Shown in pieces: positions 1 to 7,955 of a stretch of 64,000 nucleotides of DNA (positions within the stretch are counted from its first letter, which is position 1; every line of letters starts with the position of its first letter). The position numbers were made by a program, and so were the translations under genes. The notes under the pieces are model-generated. The model searched no databases and was not told the DNA's origin. It worked only from the letters and a program-made list of their open reading frames with translations. Origin of the DNA: Rouxiella sp. S1S-2 (GTDB lineage Bacteria > Pseudomonadota > Gammaproteobacteria > Enterobacterales > Enterobacteriaceae); NCBI RefSeq assembly GCF_009208105.1, contig NZ_WFKL01000001.1, positions 434,001-498,000 of the forward strand, in the 5' to 3' direction.

Positions 1-91
1 CATCATGTAGCTTCATTTTTGTCGTGGTTATCGCATGAACACTGAAGTTTATACTCAATAAAAGGAGTAGGCCAAGGCTACGTTTTTTCAT
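1..91 (-). CDS. Start of an exported protein, truncated by the window edge (possible CarG-position resistance protein)
   Basis: An ATG at 91 opens a frame that stays open to position 1 (30 codons). The peptide begins MKKRSLGLLLLLS and continues INFSVHA, a textbook Sec signal peptide with a basic N-terminus, a Leu-rich core and a likely cleavage site after VHA. An AGGAG ribosome-binding site lies 8 bases before the ATG. The start overlaps the last 14 bases of the upstream SUMF1-like gene in another frame, which implies translational coupling. In known carbapenem clusters the genes after carE encode exported self-resistance proteins (CarF, CarG), so this fits the carG position. That identity is inference from position, since only the signal peptide is visible. 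Confidence 0.7.
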   Translation of the reverse strand, partial: MKKRSLGLLLLLSINFSVHAITTTKMKLHD

Positions 92-929
92 CAAAAACAC
101 TCCTGACCAGTCGAAACCCTATATCCGGCATAGAGAAGCCAGCACTGTGGGTGTCACAGCTTGCAAGATTGGATGTTTTAAAGAGGTAGCTACCGCCGCA
201 GAAGTAATACATTTTTACTCCCATAACATCTTCGCTGGTATAAACCCATTCTGAAACGTTGCCACTCATATCATATAGGCCGAGCGCATTAGGTTTCAGG
301 CTTCCAACTTTATTGGTGCCGAAATGCTTAGATGTATATTCAGGAAACCAGGCGACGTCCTTATTATTATAACTCCCGGCAAAAGGCGCGCCGTAACTTC
401 CGGCACTCAAGGCCTGCTTGCCACCTCTCGCCGCAACTTGCCATTCATTTAAGGTCGGTAAACGATATCCGTTCGCCAACGGGTTTATATGTATTACAGC
501 ATCCGTACTATTGATATGGATTGGCTCATTATTCTCCAAATAATAGACGGGTTTTAATCCTGAATACTCGCTGAGGGCATTAGAGAACACAACAGTGTCT
601 AGCCAATCCACATTGGTGACGGGATGCTGATTTCCCCCTTCTCCAGGCAAGAGACAATCCTCATCAGATGCACCATTGCATCCTTCGTTAAACACATATT
701 GATGAATTTTTGCCCATTGATATATGTGTTGATAAAATGCATAGGTTACTTCGGTATTCATTATAGAGAAGCTTTTTAAAGTGATATTAGCATTGGTGCT
801 GTAATCATGTTTACCAAAAACACCCCCTGCATAATATTTTCCTTGCTCTACAAGGGATTCTTTAATGCTTGATGCGGCTTCAACATTAAACGAGAGGGGA
901 AATAGAAAAATAATATATTTTATGTTCAT
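78..929 (-). CDS. Exported SUMF1/FGE-fold protein at the carF position
   Basis: The 283-residue protein starts with a signal peptide (MNIKYIIFLFPLSF, cleavage near VEA-A at about residue 18). The rest carries hallmarks of the formylglycine-generating-enzyme (SUMF1) fold: PVTNVDW at 103-109, RLPTLNEW at 156-163 followed by AARGG, NALGLYDMSGNVSEW at 214-228, CGGSY at 244-248 and GFRLVRS near the end. The paired active-site cysteines that follow GGS in true FGEs are absent: F250 stands where the first is expected, and C244 and C258 are elsewhere. It is therefore probably not a sulfatase-maturing enzyme. It starts 8 bp after carE and belongs to the operon. Exported proteins encoded after carE in known clusters give carbapenem self-resistance, so a binding or immunity role is plausible but unproven. 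Confidence 0.8.
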   Translation of the reverse strand: MNIKYIIFLFPLSFNVEAASSIKESLVEQGKYYAGGVFGKHDYSTNANITLKSFSIMNTEVTYAFYQHIYQWAKIHQYVFNEGCNGASDEDCLLPGEGGNQHPVTNVDWLDTVVFSNALSEYSGLKPVYYLENNEPIHINSTDAVIHINPLANGYRLPTLNEWQVAARGGKQALSAGSYGAPFAGSYNNKDVAWFPEYTSKHFGTNKVGSLKPNALGLYDMSGNVSEWVYTSEDVMGVKMYYFCGGSYLFKTSNLASCDTHSAGFSMPDIGFRLVRSVFDEKT

Positions 930-937
930 ATTTAACC

Positions 938-1198
938 TTAAATTTCTACGTGACTGATCGGCGTTGAACAGCAGGTGAGTATATACCCTAAATCGATATC
1001 TTCTTTAGATATACCTCCAGAGTGTCTGAGAATAACATTGCCGGAAATTAATTTTATTTTACATTTCCCACAGTGTCCTGATGCACAGTGATATTTCAAG
1101 AGTATCTCGTGACGATAAGCACACTGCAAGATTGTTTCATCATGAGAAATCGAAAGTAATTTACCCGCAATGATTAGCTGAAACGTATCCTTGGTCAT
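938..1198 (-). CDS. carE: 2Fe-2S ferredoxin of carbapenem biosynthesis (CarE)
   Basis: An 86-residue plant-type ferredoxin. The cluster ligands are visible as CASGHCGKC (Cys-x4-Cys-x2-Cys) near residues 38-46 and a fourth Cys in ILTCCSTP near 75. In carbapenem clusters CarE is thought to act as electron partner for the proline-oxidising CarD, improving supply of pyrroline-5-carboxylate; it is accessory rather than essential. The ATG overlaps the carD stop as ATGA (1195-1198), which indicates translational coupling. Identity rests on the ferredoxin motif together with its position between carD and the exported protein gene. Confidence 0.88.
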   Translation of the reverse strand: MTKDTFQLIIAGKLLSISHDETILQCAYRHEILLKYHCASGHCGKCKIKLISGNVILRHSGGISKEDIDLGYILTCCSTPISHVEI

Positions 1199-2337
1199 TT
1201 AATAAATCCTTTTAATCTTAACCAGAGTTCTTTTCTAATCGCTAGATTTTCTTTTTTGAATGTTGAAGTTGAAATGGCATTTTCCTCAATACGTCTTAAT
1301 AGATAGGGGATGGATTCCTCTAAGGGGCCATAGGGAATATACTTACAGGTTCTAATCCCATATTGAGAAAAAAATGAAGAGACATGGTCACCTATACCAT
1401 AGAGCTGACCCACCCAGAAATTGAGATTTTCCTGCCTCATTTTATTTACTAAAAACAGCATGTTATTTTCATTATGCGTTGCAAAGAAAGGAGTGAAATA
1501 CAGTTTCTCTTGAAAAATATAATCTATTGCATTTTGATAATTTGTATCTGTCTCATCTTTGGAAGTATAAAACGAACCCACTGTTCTTTTGCTATTAAGT
1601 AACTCTTCCTCTAAGTATGCGCCTCGAACTAACTTAATGCCTATCCGGAAGTTATTTTCCTCTGCATAATTGCGTAAATATTTCAGGTAGCTTAAGGAGT
1701 CCTTTTTGTAGCACTGTACGGTCAGGGTAATAAGTACCTCAGTGATATTATATTTTTTCATGGCTTTCAGCACGATTTTATCAACAGAGGGTTGTATCCA
1801 TGATTGTTCAGCATCTACCATTAATTTTACAGACTTACTCTGTGCATAGGAGAATATTTTATCATATCGTTCTAATATTTTGATCCACTCAGGATTAGGT
1901 TTGTTTATTACTGAATAGTAGTTATTATTAAATTCGTAAGATGATATAGCTCCTAATGAGGACGGTTTTACGACGACGAAGGGAACAAAAATGTTATCAC
2001 ATGCCAAGTCAATTGTATTTATAATGTTTTCTAAAGTAAAATCAAATAAATTTTCATCCTCACCGGCTTCGAGCGCATAGTCTAACAAACTATAAATTTC
2101 ATTCCGTTTTAAAAATTCAGTCTTTTTTGTTGCTTCTTCAAGGTTTTTCCCGCCGAAATAAATTTCACCTAATGTATTAAGCAGGTATTGGTATCTGATT
2201 TTTAAAAAAAATCTCAATAAATAAATGGAAGATTTTTTAGTGACTCTATTACTTAGTAAGCTCGTGGTAATGTGCTTGAATATTAATGTCGACGTACAAT
2301 ATCGCGATAGGAGACTGTTTTTAAGAGTATCTTTCAA
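1195..2337 (-). CDS. carD: Proline dehydrogenase-like CarD
   Basis: This 380-residue protein belongs to the FAD-dependent proline dehydrogenase family. It shows the family's KLVRGAYLEEE segment (substrate and flavin region), FATHNENN, and a C-terminal ESIPYLLRRIEEN resembling the R-x-x-E-N motif of PRODH enzymes. CarD is proposed to oxidise proline to pyrroline-5-carboxylate, the substrate used by CarB. No in-frame ATG lies near the family start; a TTG at 2337 preceded by AAGAGA is the best start, and an in-frame stop closes the frame 12 codons upstream. It follows carC by 43 bp and overlaps carE by 4 bp. Confidence 0.88.
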   Translation of the reverse strand: MKDTLKNSLLSRYCTSTLIFKHITTSLLSNRVTKKSSIYLLRFFLKIRYQYLLNTLGEIYFGGKNLEEATKKTEFLKRNEIYSLLDYALEAGEDENLFDFTLENIINTIDLACDNIFVPFVVVKPSSLGAISSYEFNNNYYSVINKPNPEWIKILERYDKIFSYAQSKSVKLMVDAEQSWIQPSVDKIVLKAMKKYNITEVLITLTVQCYKKDSLSYLKYLRNYAEENNFRIGIKLVRGAYLEEELLNSKRTVGSFYTSKDETDTNYQNAIDYIFQEKLYFTPFFATHNENNMLFLVNKMRQENLNFWVGQLYGIGDHVSSFFSQYGIRTCKYIPYGPLEESIPYLLRRIEENAISTSTFKKENLAIRKELWLRLKGFIK

Positions 2338-2380
2338 ATTTAATATCTCTTTTTTTCTTGGGGAATTTTTAAGAAAAATG

Positions 2381-3214
<834 letters not shown>

Positions 3215-3967
3215 TTAATATTTATCACGAAGGATTTCTTTAAAGTGTTTTTGTGCATCTTTAGCACCGAAAGAGCGTTGGTGTACTAACTTTGACGTTT
3301 TTTCTGCATCTTTAAGAGCACAAATAAAATTATTATTCATATGGCTTTTAGTATTTGAAAAGGCTACTTTTGGATATTCGGAAATTTTCTTTGCTACGGA
3401 AAAAGCTTCATTTAAAAGTTCTTGTTCAGATGTTAATTTATCGACAATATTATATTGAAGACATACCTCAGCAGATAAATCTTTGCACTCAAATATTATT
3501 TTACGCATAAGACTAAAACCATGTGTAAATTTTAATATAGATGCACCTACTGAACACCCAATACCATGCTTTAGCTCCGGCATGCAAAAAATGGCTCGCG
3601 TTGACATTAATCTCGCATCGAACATCATTGCAAACTGAAAACCCATTCCTATTGCGTATCCATCAACAGCAGCTACAGTGGGTTTACTTACATTAAGCAC
3701 AGTGGTATAAAGATCAATAACACGATCTATCCAACGGTCAATTTCGTCACCTCCTGATAGTTTCTTGACTTCATTAAAGTCTCCGCCCGAGGAAAATGAA
3801 CGATTTTTTCCGCCATATATTATAATTGCATTGATTCTGTCATCTAAATCTGCTTTTTTAAGCTCGGTTTTTATTGCGTATTCAAGCTGTTCGCTAAAAG
3901 GATTATGTTTGTTGGGGTGATTAAGGGTTATTATTCTTATCGAATCCACGTCTGTTACAATAATCAT
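3215..3967 (-). CDS. carB: Carboxymethylproline synthase CarB (crotonase family)
   Basis: A 250-residue crotonase-superfamily protein, the usual length for CarB. Visible family segments include HPNKHNPFS near the N-terminus, SFSSGGDFNEV (first oxyanion-hole region), DGYAIGMGFQFA (second oxyanion region) and MPELKHGIGCSVGA, which contains the glutamate corresponding to the catalytic Glu131 of Pectobacterium CarB. The enzyme condenses malonyl-CoA with pyrroline-5-carboxylate to give (2S,5S)-carboxymethylproline, the first dedicated step. The start follows carA by 1 bp and has a GGGAGA ribosome-binding site. Confidence 0.96.
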   Translation of the reverse strand: MIIVTDVDSIRIITLNHPNKHNPFSEQLEYAIKTELKKADLDDRINAIIIYGGKNRSFSSGGDFNEVKKLSGGDEIDRWIDRVIDLYTTVLNVSKPTVAAVDGYAIGMGFQFAMMFDARLMSTRAIFCMPELKHGIGCSVGASILKFTHGFSLMRKIIFECKDLSAEVCLQYNIVDKLTSEQELLNEAFSVAKKISEYPKVAFSNTKSHMNNNFICALKDAEKTSKLVHQRSFGAKDAQKHFKEILRDKY

Positions 3968-3968
3968 G

Positions 3969-5474
3969 TTACTCTCCCTTTTTTAAATTTTGTGCACTCA
4001 TGGTGCTTGCATCCAAAAGCTTTAATTTCCCAGTTAGAAACTTCTTGTATATTGAGTAAGTGAATTTTGTTTTTTCTATATAATTGTTTTCGGTAGTGGC
4101 GATTATTTTTGCGAAACATTTATTGATAGACGAACCCTCATGAATGCCAATTTTTTTCCTCCAAACTATTTCTTTGGGAAGCAAATTTAAACTCTCTGTA
4201 TATTCTCGTAAAATGTTCTTAACTTCATTATCTCTAATCTTAAATTGAGGGTCTAAATTTCGACACAAAGATATGAGCGTGTTACTCCAGAAAATATGAC
4301 GTACATTTAGATCATAGCTTCGCGCGCCCTGTGTAGAGAACTCGCCTGTCCATCGAGTGCGATACACTTGCTCAGATAATATTTCATTTGGGTCATCGTA
4401 ATTTTTTTGTGGGTTGAGTATTCCTCCAAACAATAGGTCTGACCCATATCCTGTCAGTAATGTATTGACTTTTCCTTGTGCTAACCCGTAGACATTAAAT
4501 AACCCAGATTGAATTTCGGAAGACAACCCATCAAATATTTCATTGTGATAAATGGCCTTTAAAACACCAGAAAGTATATCTTCATCACTTAATATCTTTA
4601 CTTCATGTTGCGTTCCTAAGGTATCAGATACAATTTTTGAAAATCTAAATTCATCACCAAGCTCTGTCCCTATTGACCATGTTTTAACACTTTTAAAATA
4701 TTGACAGGCCAAAGCCGTAACCAAACTTGAGTCTAAACCTCCCGATAATGGGATCCCAATTGAAGTGTTATTATTTGTCAGTCTTGAAATTGAACATTTC
4801 ATATCAGTATCAAGTAGTTCATACAGAATATTTTTATTTAGCGTAAGTAATTTTCTTGATTGTAATGAGTTTATAAGTTTGCTTTCTAGAAAGGGATGTT
4901 TTTTGTCATAATAACTCAGTTTGTTAATTGTTCCTGGTTTAAACCTTGTCGCATTTCTTATCGGGATGAAAGTATCATTTTTTGTTGATTGATTAATAAA
5001 CTCGCCTTCTTCAAAGAAGTGGAATGCTTTTTCTCCTTCAACAATCCCAACCATTTTTAAGCTATTGGTTATCCATGTTTGCTCTGCCATTACTATACTT
5101 ACAAGATTAAGGCCTTTTGAATCAGTAAGGACCTCTATCTCTCCCTGCTTATATTCAATAATTAGACAGAAATCACCTTCTGCAAGCGAAAGTGCTTCAT
5201 CACCTAATCGCTCTCTAAGAAGACAAAGTACCTCAGCATCATTTGCTGACCAGATATTTCCCTCTAACTTTCCCAGAGTAGATTTTAATATCTCTATATT
5301 ATAGATGTCACCGATGAGATAAGCTTTAAAAACATCACTTTCAAAATTAGTCGTGCAAAAGTCCCCCCGGAGAAATATAACCCCAGTCAATAGCTCTACA
5401 CTTTTACACTCTCGAGTTAGTGGGTGGAATTTTTTATCAGGACAACTTCTTACATAACAAAATTCGGTATTCAT
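3969..5474 (-). CDS. carA: Carbapenam synthetase CarA
   Basis: A 501-residue protein of the asparagine synthetase B/beta-lactam synthetase family; known CarA is about 503. The N-terminal half has the Ntn-hydrolase-like fold but lacks the Cys2 needed for glutaminase activity (the protein starts MNTEF). The ATP-pyrophosphatase signature SGGLDSS lies at 244-250, and a lysine-rich RKKIGIHEG segment near the C-terminus contains the expected catalytic Lys. CarA adenylates carboxymethylproline and closes the beta-lactam ring. It is the first gene of the operon, with a GGAG ribosome-binding site before ATG 5474. Unlike the Pectobacterium cluster, no carR precedes it. Confidence 0.95.
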   Translation of the reverse strand: MNTEFCYVRSCPDKKFHPLTRECKSVELLTGVIFLRGDFCTTNFESDVFKAYLIGDIYNIEILKSTLGKLEGNIWSANDAEVLCLLRERLGDEALSLAEGDFCLIIEYKQGEIEVLTDSKGLNLVSIVMAEQTWITNSLKMVGIVEGEKAFHFFEEGEFINQSTKNDTFIPIRNATRFKPGTINKLSYYDKKHPFLESKLINSLQSRKLLTLNKNILYELLDTDMKCSISRLTNNNTSIGIPLSGGLDSSLVTALACQYFKSVKTWSIGTELGDEFRFSKIVSDTLGTQHEVKILSDEDILSGVLKAIYHNEIFDGLSSEIQSGLFNVYGLAQGKVNTLLTGYGSDLLFGGILNPQKNYDDPNEILSEQVYRTRWTGEFSTQGARSYDLNVRHIFWSNTLISLCRNLDPQFKIRDNEVKNILREYTESLNLLPKEIVWRKKIGIHEGSSINKCFAKIIATTENNYIEKTKFTYSIYKKFLTGKLKLLDASTMSAQNLKKGE

Positions 5475-5850
5475 TATGACTCCATGAGATAAGTGTAAAT
5501 TTCATGCGGCAACTTATTTTGTATAAGTTATATGTCAGGTGTAAGCTAAATATAACCTATCAAATTAAAACCTCATGGACAACAAAGCGTACTGTCGGTG
5601 TGTATTTTCGTGTTGAGTCTGTTTATATTAACTTTTGCTATTAAATCTGAGAAATAATATTTATATCAGATAATACAGTGGGTTAATATGGGTAAGTTAA
5701 GTTATAAAATATTCCTGTTGACTTTACATAACGAAAAACCAGCGTGTAATAAATAGGCTTTATTTCATTAATATTAAAAAGTATTAGAGTGAGAAAACGA
5801 CGGCAAGAGAACTTGATTTTAGAAAATAAATTGGGGTTTTCACGTATAAA
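5475..5850. other. AT-rich control region upstream of carA, no gene seen
   Basis: This stretch must hold the promoter of the car operon, read leftward. I found no convincing lux-box dyad; only a half-like ACCTG occurs about 85 bp before carA, so quorum control by a CarR-type activator is not supported here. A 61-codon open frame on the minus strand (5683-5868) has no recognisable product and overlaps the adjacent terminator, so it was not accepted. Confidence 0.5.
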
Positions 5851-5880
5851 TAAAAAGGCCGAGAACAAAGTTCCCAGCCT
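5851..5880 (-). terminator. Rho-independent terminator of the pirin gene
   Basis: Read on the minus strand, a 10-bp stem (GGCTGGGAAC with GTTCTCGGCC, two G-U pairs) around a 3-base loop is followed by five U residues. It lies 39 bp after the pirin stop codon and separates that gene from the car operon. Confidence 0.85.
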
Positions 5881-5918
5881 GATTTACTTTCTTCTTTAAC
5901 AACACATCTTTTACGCAA

Positions 5919-6644
5919 TTAACGCGCTGGATGGTTAACTTCTACCGGACGCAAGTCAAAAAGCAGCACTTCGGCTTTATCGCCATCGCTGAAAGTCAGC
6001 GCTGCTTCATTACGTACGCGCGCACCGTCACCGGCTTTAAACGGCAGGCCGTTAACTTTTACACTGCCGCGGGCGACATGGATGTAAGCAAAGCGCTCGT
6101 TGTCGAGCGTGATAGTTTGCTCCTCGTCGCCGTCGAAAAGACCTGCATAAATTTTCATGTCTTGGCGAACGCGCAGCGCGTTATCGTCACCGGTTGGCGA
6201 AACAATCAGGCGCAGTTTGCCGCGTTTTTCAGCATCAGCCACTGACACCTGCTGATAACCCGGCTCAGTCCCATTTTCAGCGGGCACAATCCAGATTTGC
6301 AGGAAATGAACGCCGTCAGTTTTTGAGTTGTTAAACTCGCTGTGCGTCACGCCGGAACCGGCACTCATCAGTTGCACATCACCCGGGACAATCACTGAAC
6401 CCGTCCCCATTGAGTCTTTATGCGCCAATTCACCTTCCAACACATAGGAGATAATTTCCATATTGCTGTGCGGATGTGCGCCAAAACCACGTGATGCCGC
6501 GACTCTATCGTCGTTAATTACCAGCAGGTCGGAGAAACCCACCTGTTTAGGGTCGAAGTAGCTCGCAAAAGAAAACGTATGGTGAGATTTTAGCCAACCG
6601 TGGTCGCCCAATCCGCGTTGTTCAGACAGTCTTTGCTCGATCAT
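5919..6644 (-). CDS. Pirin-family protein (YhaK/YhhW-like)
   Basis: A 241-residue bicupin of the pirin family. The N-terminal cupin has HGWLKSHHTFSFASYFDP, FGAHPHSNMEIISYVLEG and GSGVTHSEFN, which supply the conserved metal-binding His/Glu residues; the C-terminal half is the degenerate second cupin. Relatives include E. coli YhhW, a quercetinase in vitro, and the redox-responsive YhaK. Start chosen at ATG 6644 because an AGGAG site precedes it; the frame continues upstream without one. It is divergent from a LysR regulator that likely controls it. A second, closer YhhW orthologue lies at 53253-53948. Confidence 0.9.
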   Translation of the reverse strand: MIEQRLSEQRGLGDHGWLKSHHTFSFASYFDPKQVGFSDLLVINDDRVAASRGFGAHPHSNMEIISYVLEGELAHKDSMGTGSVIVPGDVQLMSAGSGVTHSEFNNSKTDGVHFLQIWIVPAENGTEPGYQQVSVADAEKRGKLRLIVSPTGDDNALRVRQDMKIYAGLFDGDEEQTITLDNERFAYIHVARGSVKVNGLPFKAGDGARVRNEAALTFSDGDKAEVLLFDLRPVEVNHPAR

Positions 6645-6807
6645 GATGTGCTCCTGAGTTTTAGGGAGAAGAACGTTTGTCCTTCCGATGTAAAGAGAAT
6701 AAACGTAAACTGATTTGTGCAACAGATGGCTGTAATGACAATCACTGTCACGTTTTGGTTGACAATGGCGCTACAAATTGCGGCCAAAACCGGCCTCTAG
6801 GGAGTGG

Positions 6808-7689
6808 ATGATGCAGATAGAAGATCTTCGCATTTTTTTGGTAGTGATAAAGGCGGGCAACTTTACGGCGGCGGCGGAACAGTTGCTAATGTCGAAGCAG
6901 TACGTCAGTAGAAGAATGGCCTCTCTTGAAGCAGCACTAGACGTAAGATTGCTGATTCGCAATACGCGCAAGCTGTCGGTAACTGAGTCGGGCCTGGTGT
7001 TTTCACAGCATGCACAGAAAATTCTTGATGATATTCAGGAAGCCGAGCTGGCAGTTTCAGAAAGGCGTCAGGAATTGCAGGGCTCGTTTCGTATCAGCAT
7101 TCCTATGTCGTTTGGCGTGAGCTTCCTCTCGCCGCTTATCGCCGAGTTTTTGCGTCAACACCCTGCAGTTCAGTTTCAGATTGAACTCGGGGATCGATAC
7201 GTTGACTTGATAGGTGAAGGCTTTGATATTGCTATTCGTATTGGTTCTCTCGCCGACTCTTCGCTGATTGCCCGCCGCCTTAGCGTACTTAAGCGTGTGA
7301 TATGTTGCAGTCCCGATTATCTCCTGCGCGCTGGAACGCCCAAAATTCCTGAAGACCTGCTGCAGCACGACTGCCTGCGCTATGGTCGTGAAGGGCAAAA
7401 TGGGTGGGAACTGCTGCAGGAAGGTAAACGAAAACTGCTGGATGTCCGCGGCCCCATGGTCAGTAATAACGGCGAAGTATTAAAAGATGCCGCTGTCGCC
7501 GGCTTGGGTTTGGTGCTGTTACCCGAATTTATCGTTGAGTCGGCAATAAAGGGGGGGGCGTTGGTCGAGGTGCTAAGCGATTTTTATCCTGAGCCACTGA
7601 CGTTGAGTGCGGTTTATCCTCAGCATAGACAGCGGAGTGAAGTCAATAAGGCCTTTTTAGATTTTCTTGAGGAGCGTTTGAAACCTTAG
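6808..7689 (+). CDS. LysR-family transcriptional regulator, divergent from pirin
   Basis: A 293-residue LysR-type regulator. The N-terminal winged helix-turn-helix spans about residues 5-60 (DLRIFLVVIKAGNFTAAAEQ, then MSKQYVSRRMASLE), and the substrate-binding domain follows from about residue 90 with the usual two-lobed pattern. Start chosen at ATG 6808 because GGGAG precedes it. LysR regulators typically act on the divergent gene, here the pirin, from the shared 163-bp intergenic region. The inducer cannot be read from the sequence. Confidence 0.9.
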   Translation: MMQIEDLRIFLVVIKAGNFTAAAEQLLMSKQYVSRRMASLEAALDVRLLIRNTRKLSVTESGLVFSQHAQKILDDIQEAELAVSERRQELQGSFRISIPMSFGVSFLSPLIAEFLRQHPAVQFQIELGDRYVDLIGEGFDIAIRIGSLADSSLIARRLSVLKRVICCSPDYLLRAGTPKIPEDLLQHDCLRYGREGQNGWELLQEGKRKLLDVRGPMVSNNGEVLKDAAVAGLGLVLLPEFIVESAIKGGALVEVLSDFYPEPLTLSAVYPQHRQRSEVNKAFLDFLEERLKP

Positions 7690-7726
7690 TACGGATAGTT
7701 AATTAAACTCTCATTTAATCGGCTAG

Positions 7727-7765
7727 GCGATATTGCATTTAAAAATTTCAATAAAAATATCGCCT
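7727..7765. repeat. 9-bp inverted repeat after the LysR gene
   Basis: GGCGATATT and AATATCGCC are perfect complements separated by a 21-base AT-rich loop. No U-run follows, so it is either a weak terminator of the LysR gene or a protein-binding dyad. The rest of 7690-7955 is AT-rich and presumably holds the promoter of the large toxin-like gene. Confidence 0.35.
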
Positions 7766-7955
7766 TGTAAACCTCATGCATCTTTTATGATTGATAATTA
7801 ATATGTTCCATCGTTAAGGTTTCCGTGAAAAAGTCTGAAAGTAATAAGTGAATGGTAGAGGTATGATCTTTTTTTTTGATGGATATAATTAGTTGGAATA
7901 ATCAGAGTAATTTATTTTTATTACTGCTATTCCATTAACTACACGAGAGCATACC

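Noticed and set aside
5475..5850. Possible lux box upstream of carA
   Set aside because: Only one ACCTG half is visible with no matching CAGGT half at the required distance.
5683..5868. 61-codon minus-strand frame between carA and the pirin gene
   Set aside because: No recognisable product, AT-rich chance composition, and it overlaps the pirin terminator.
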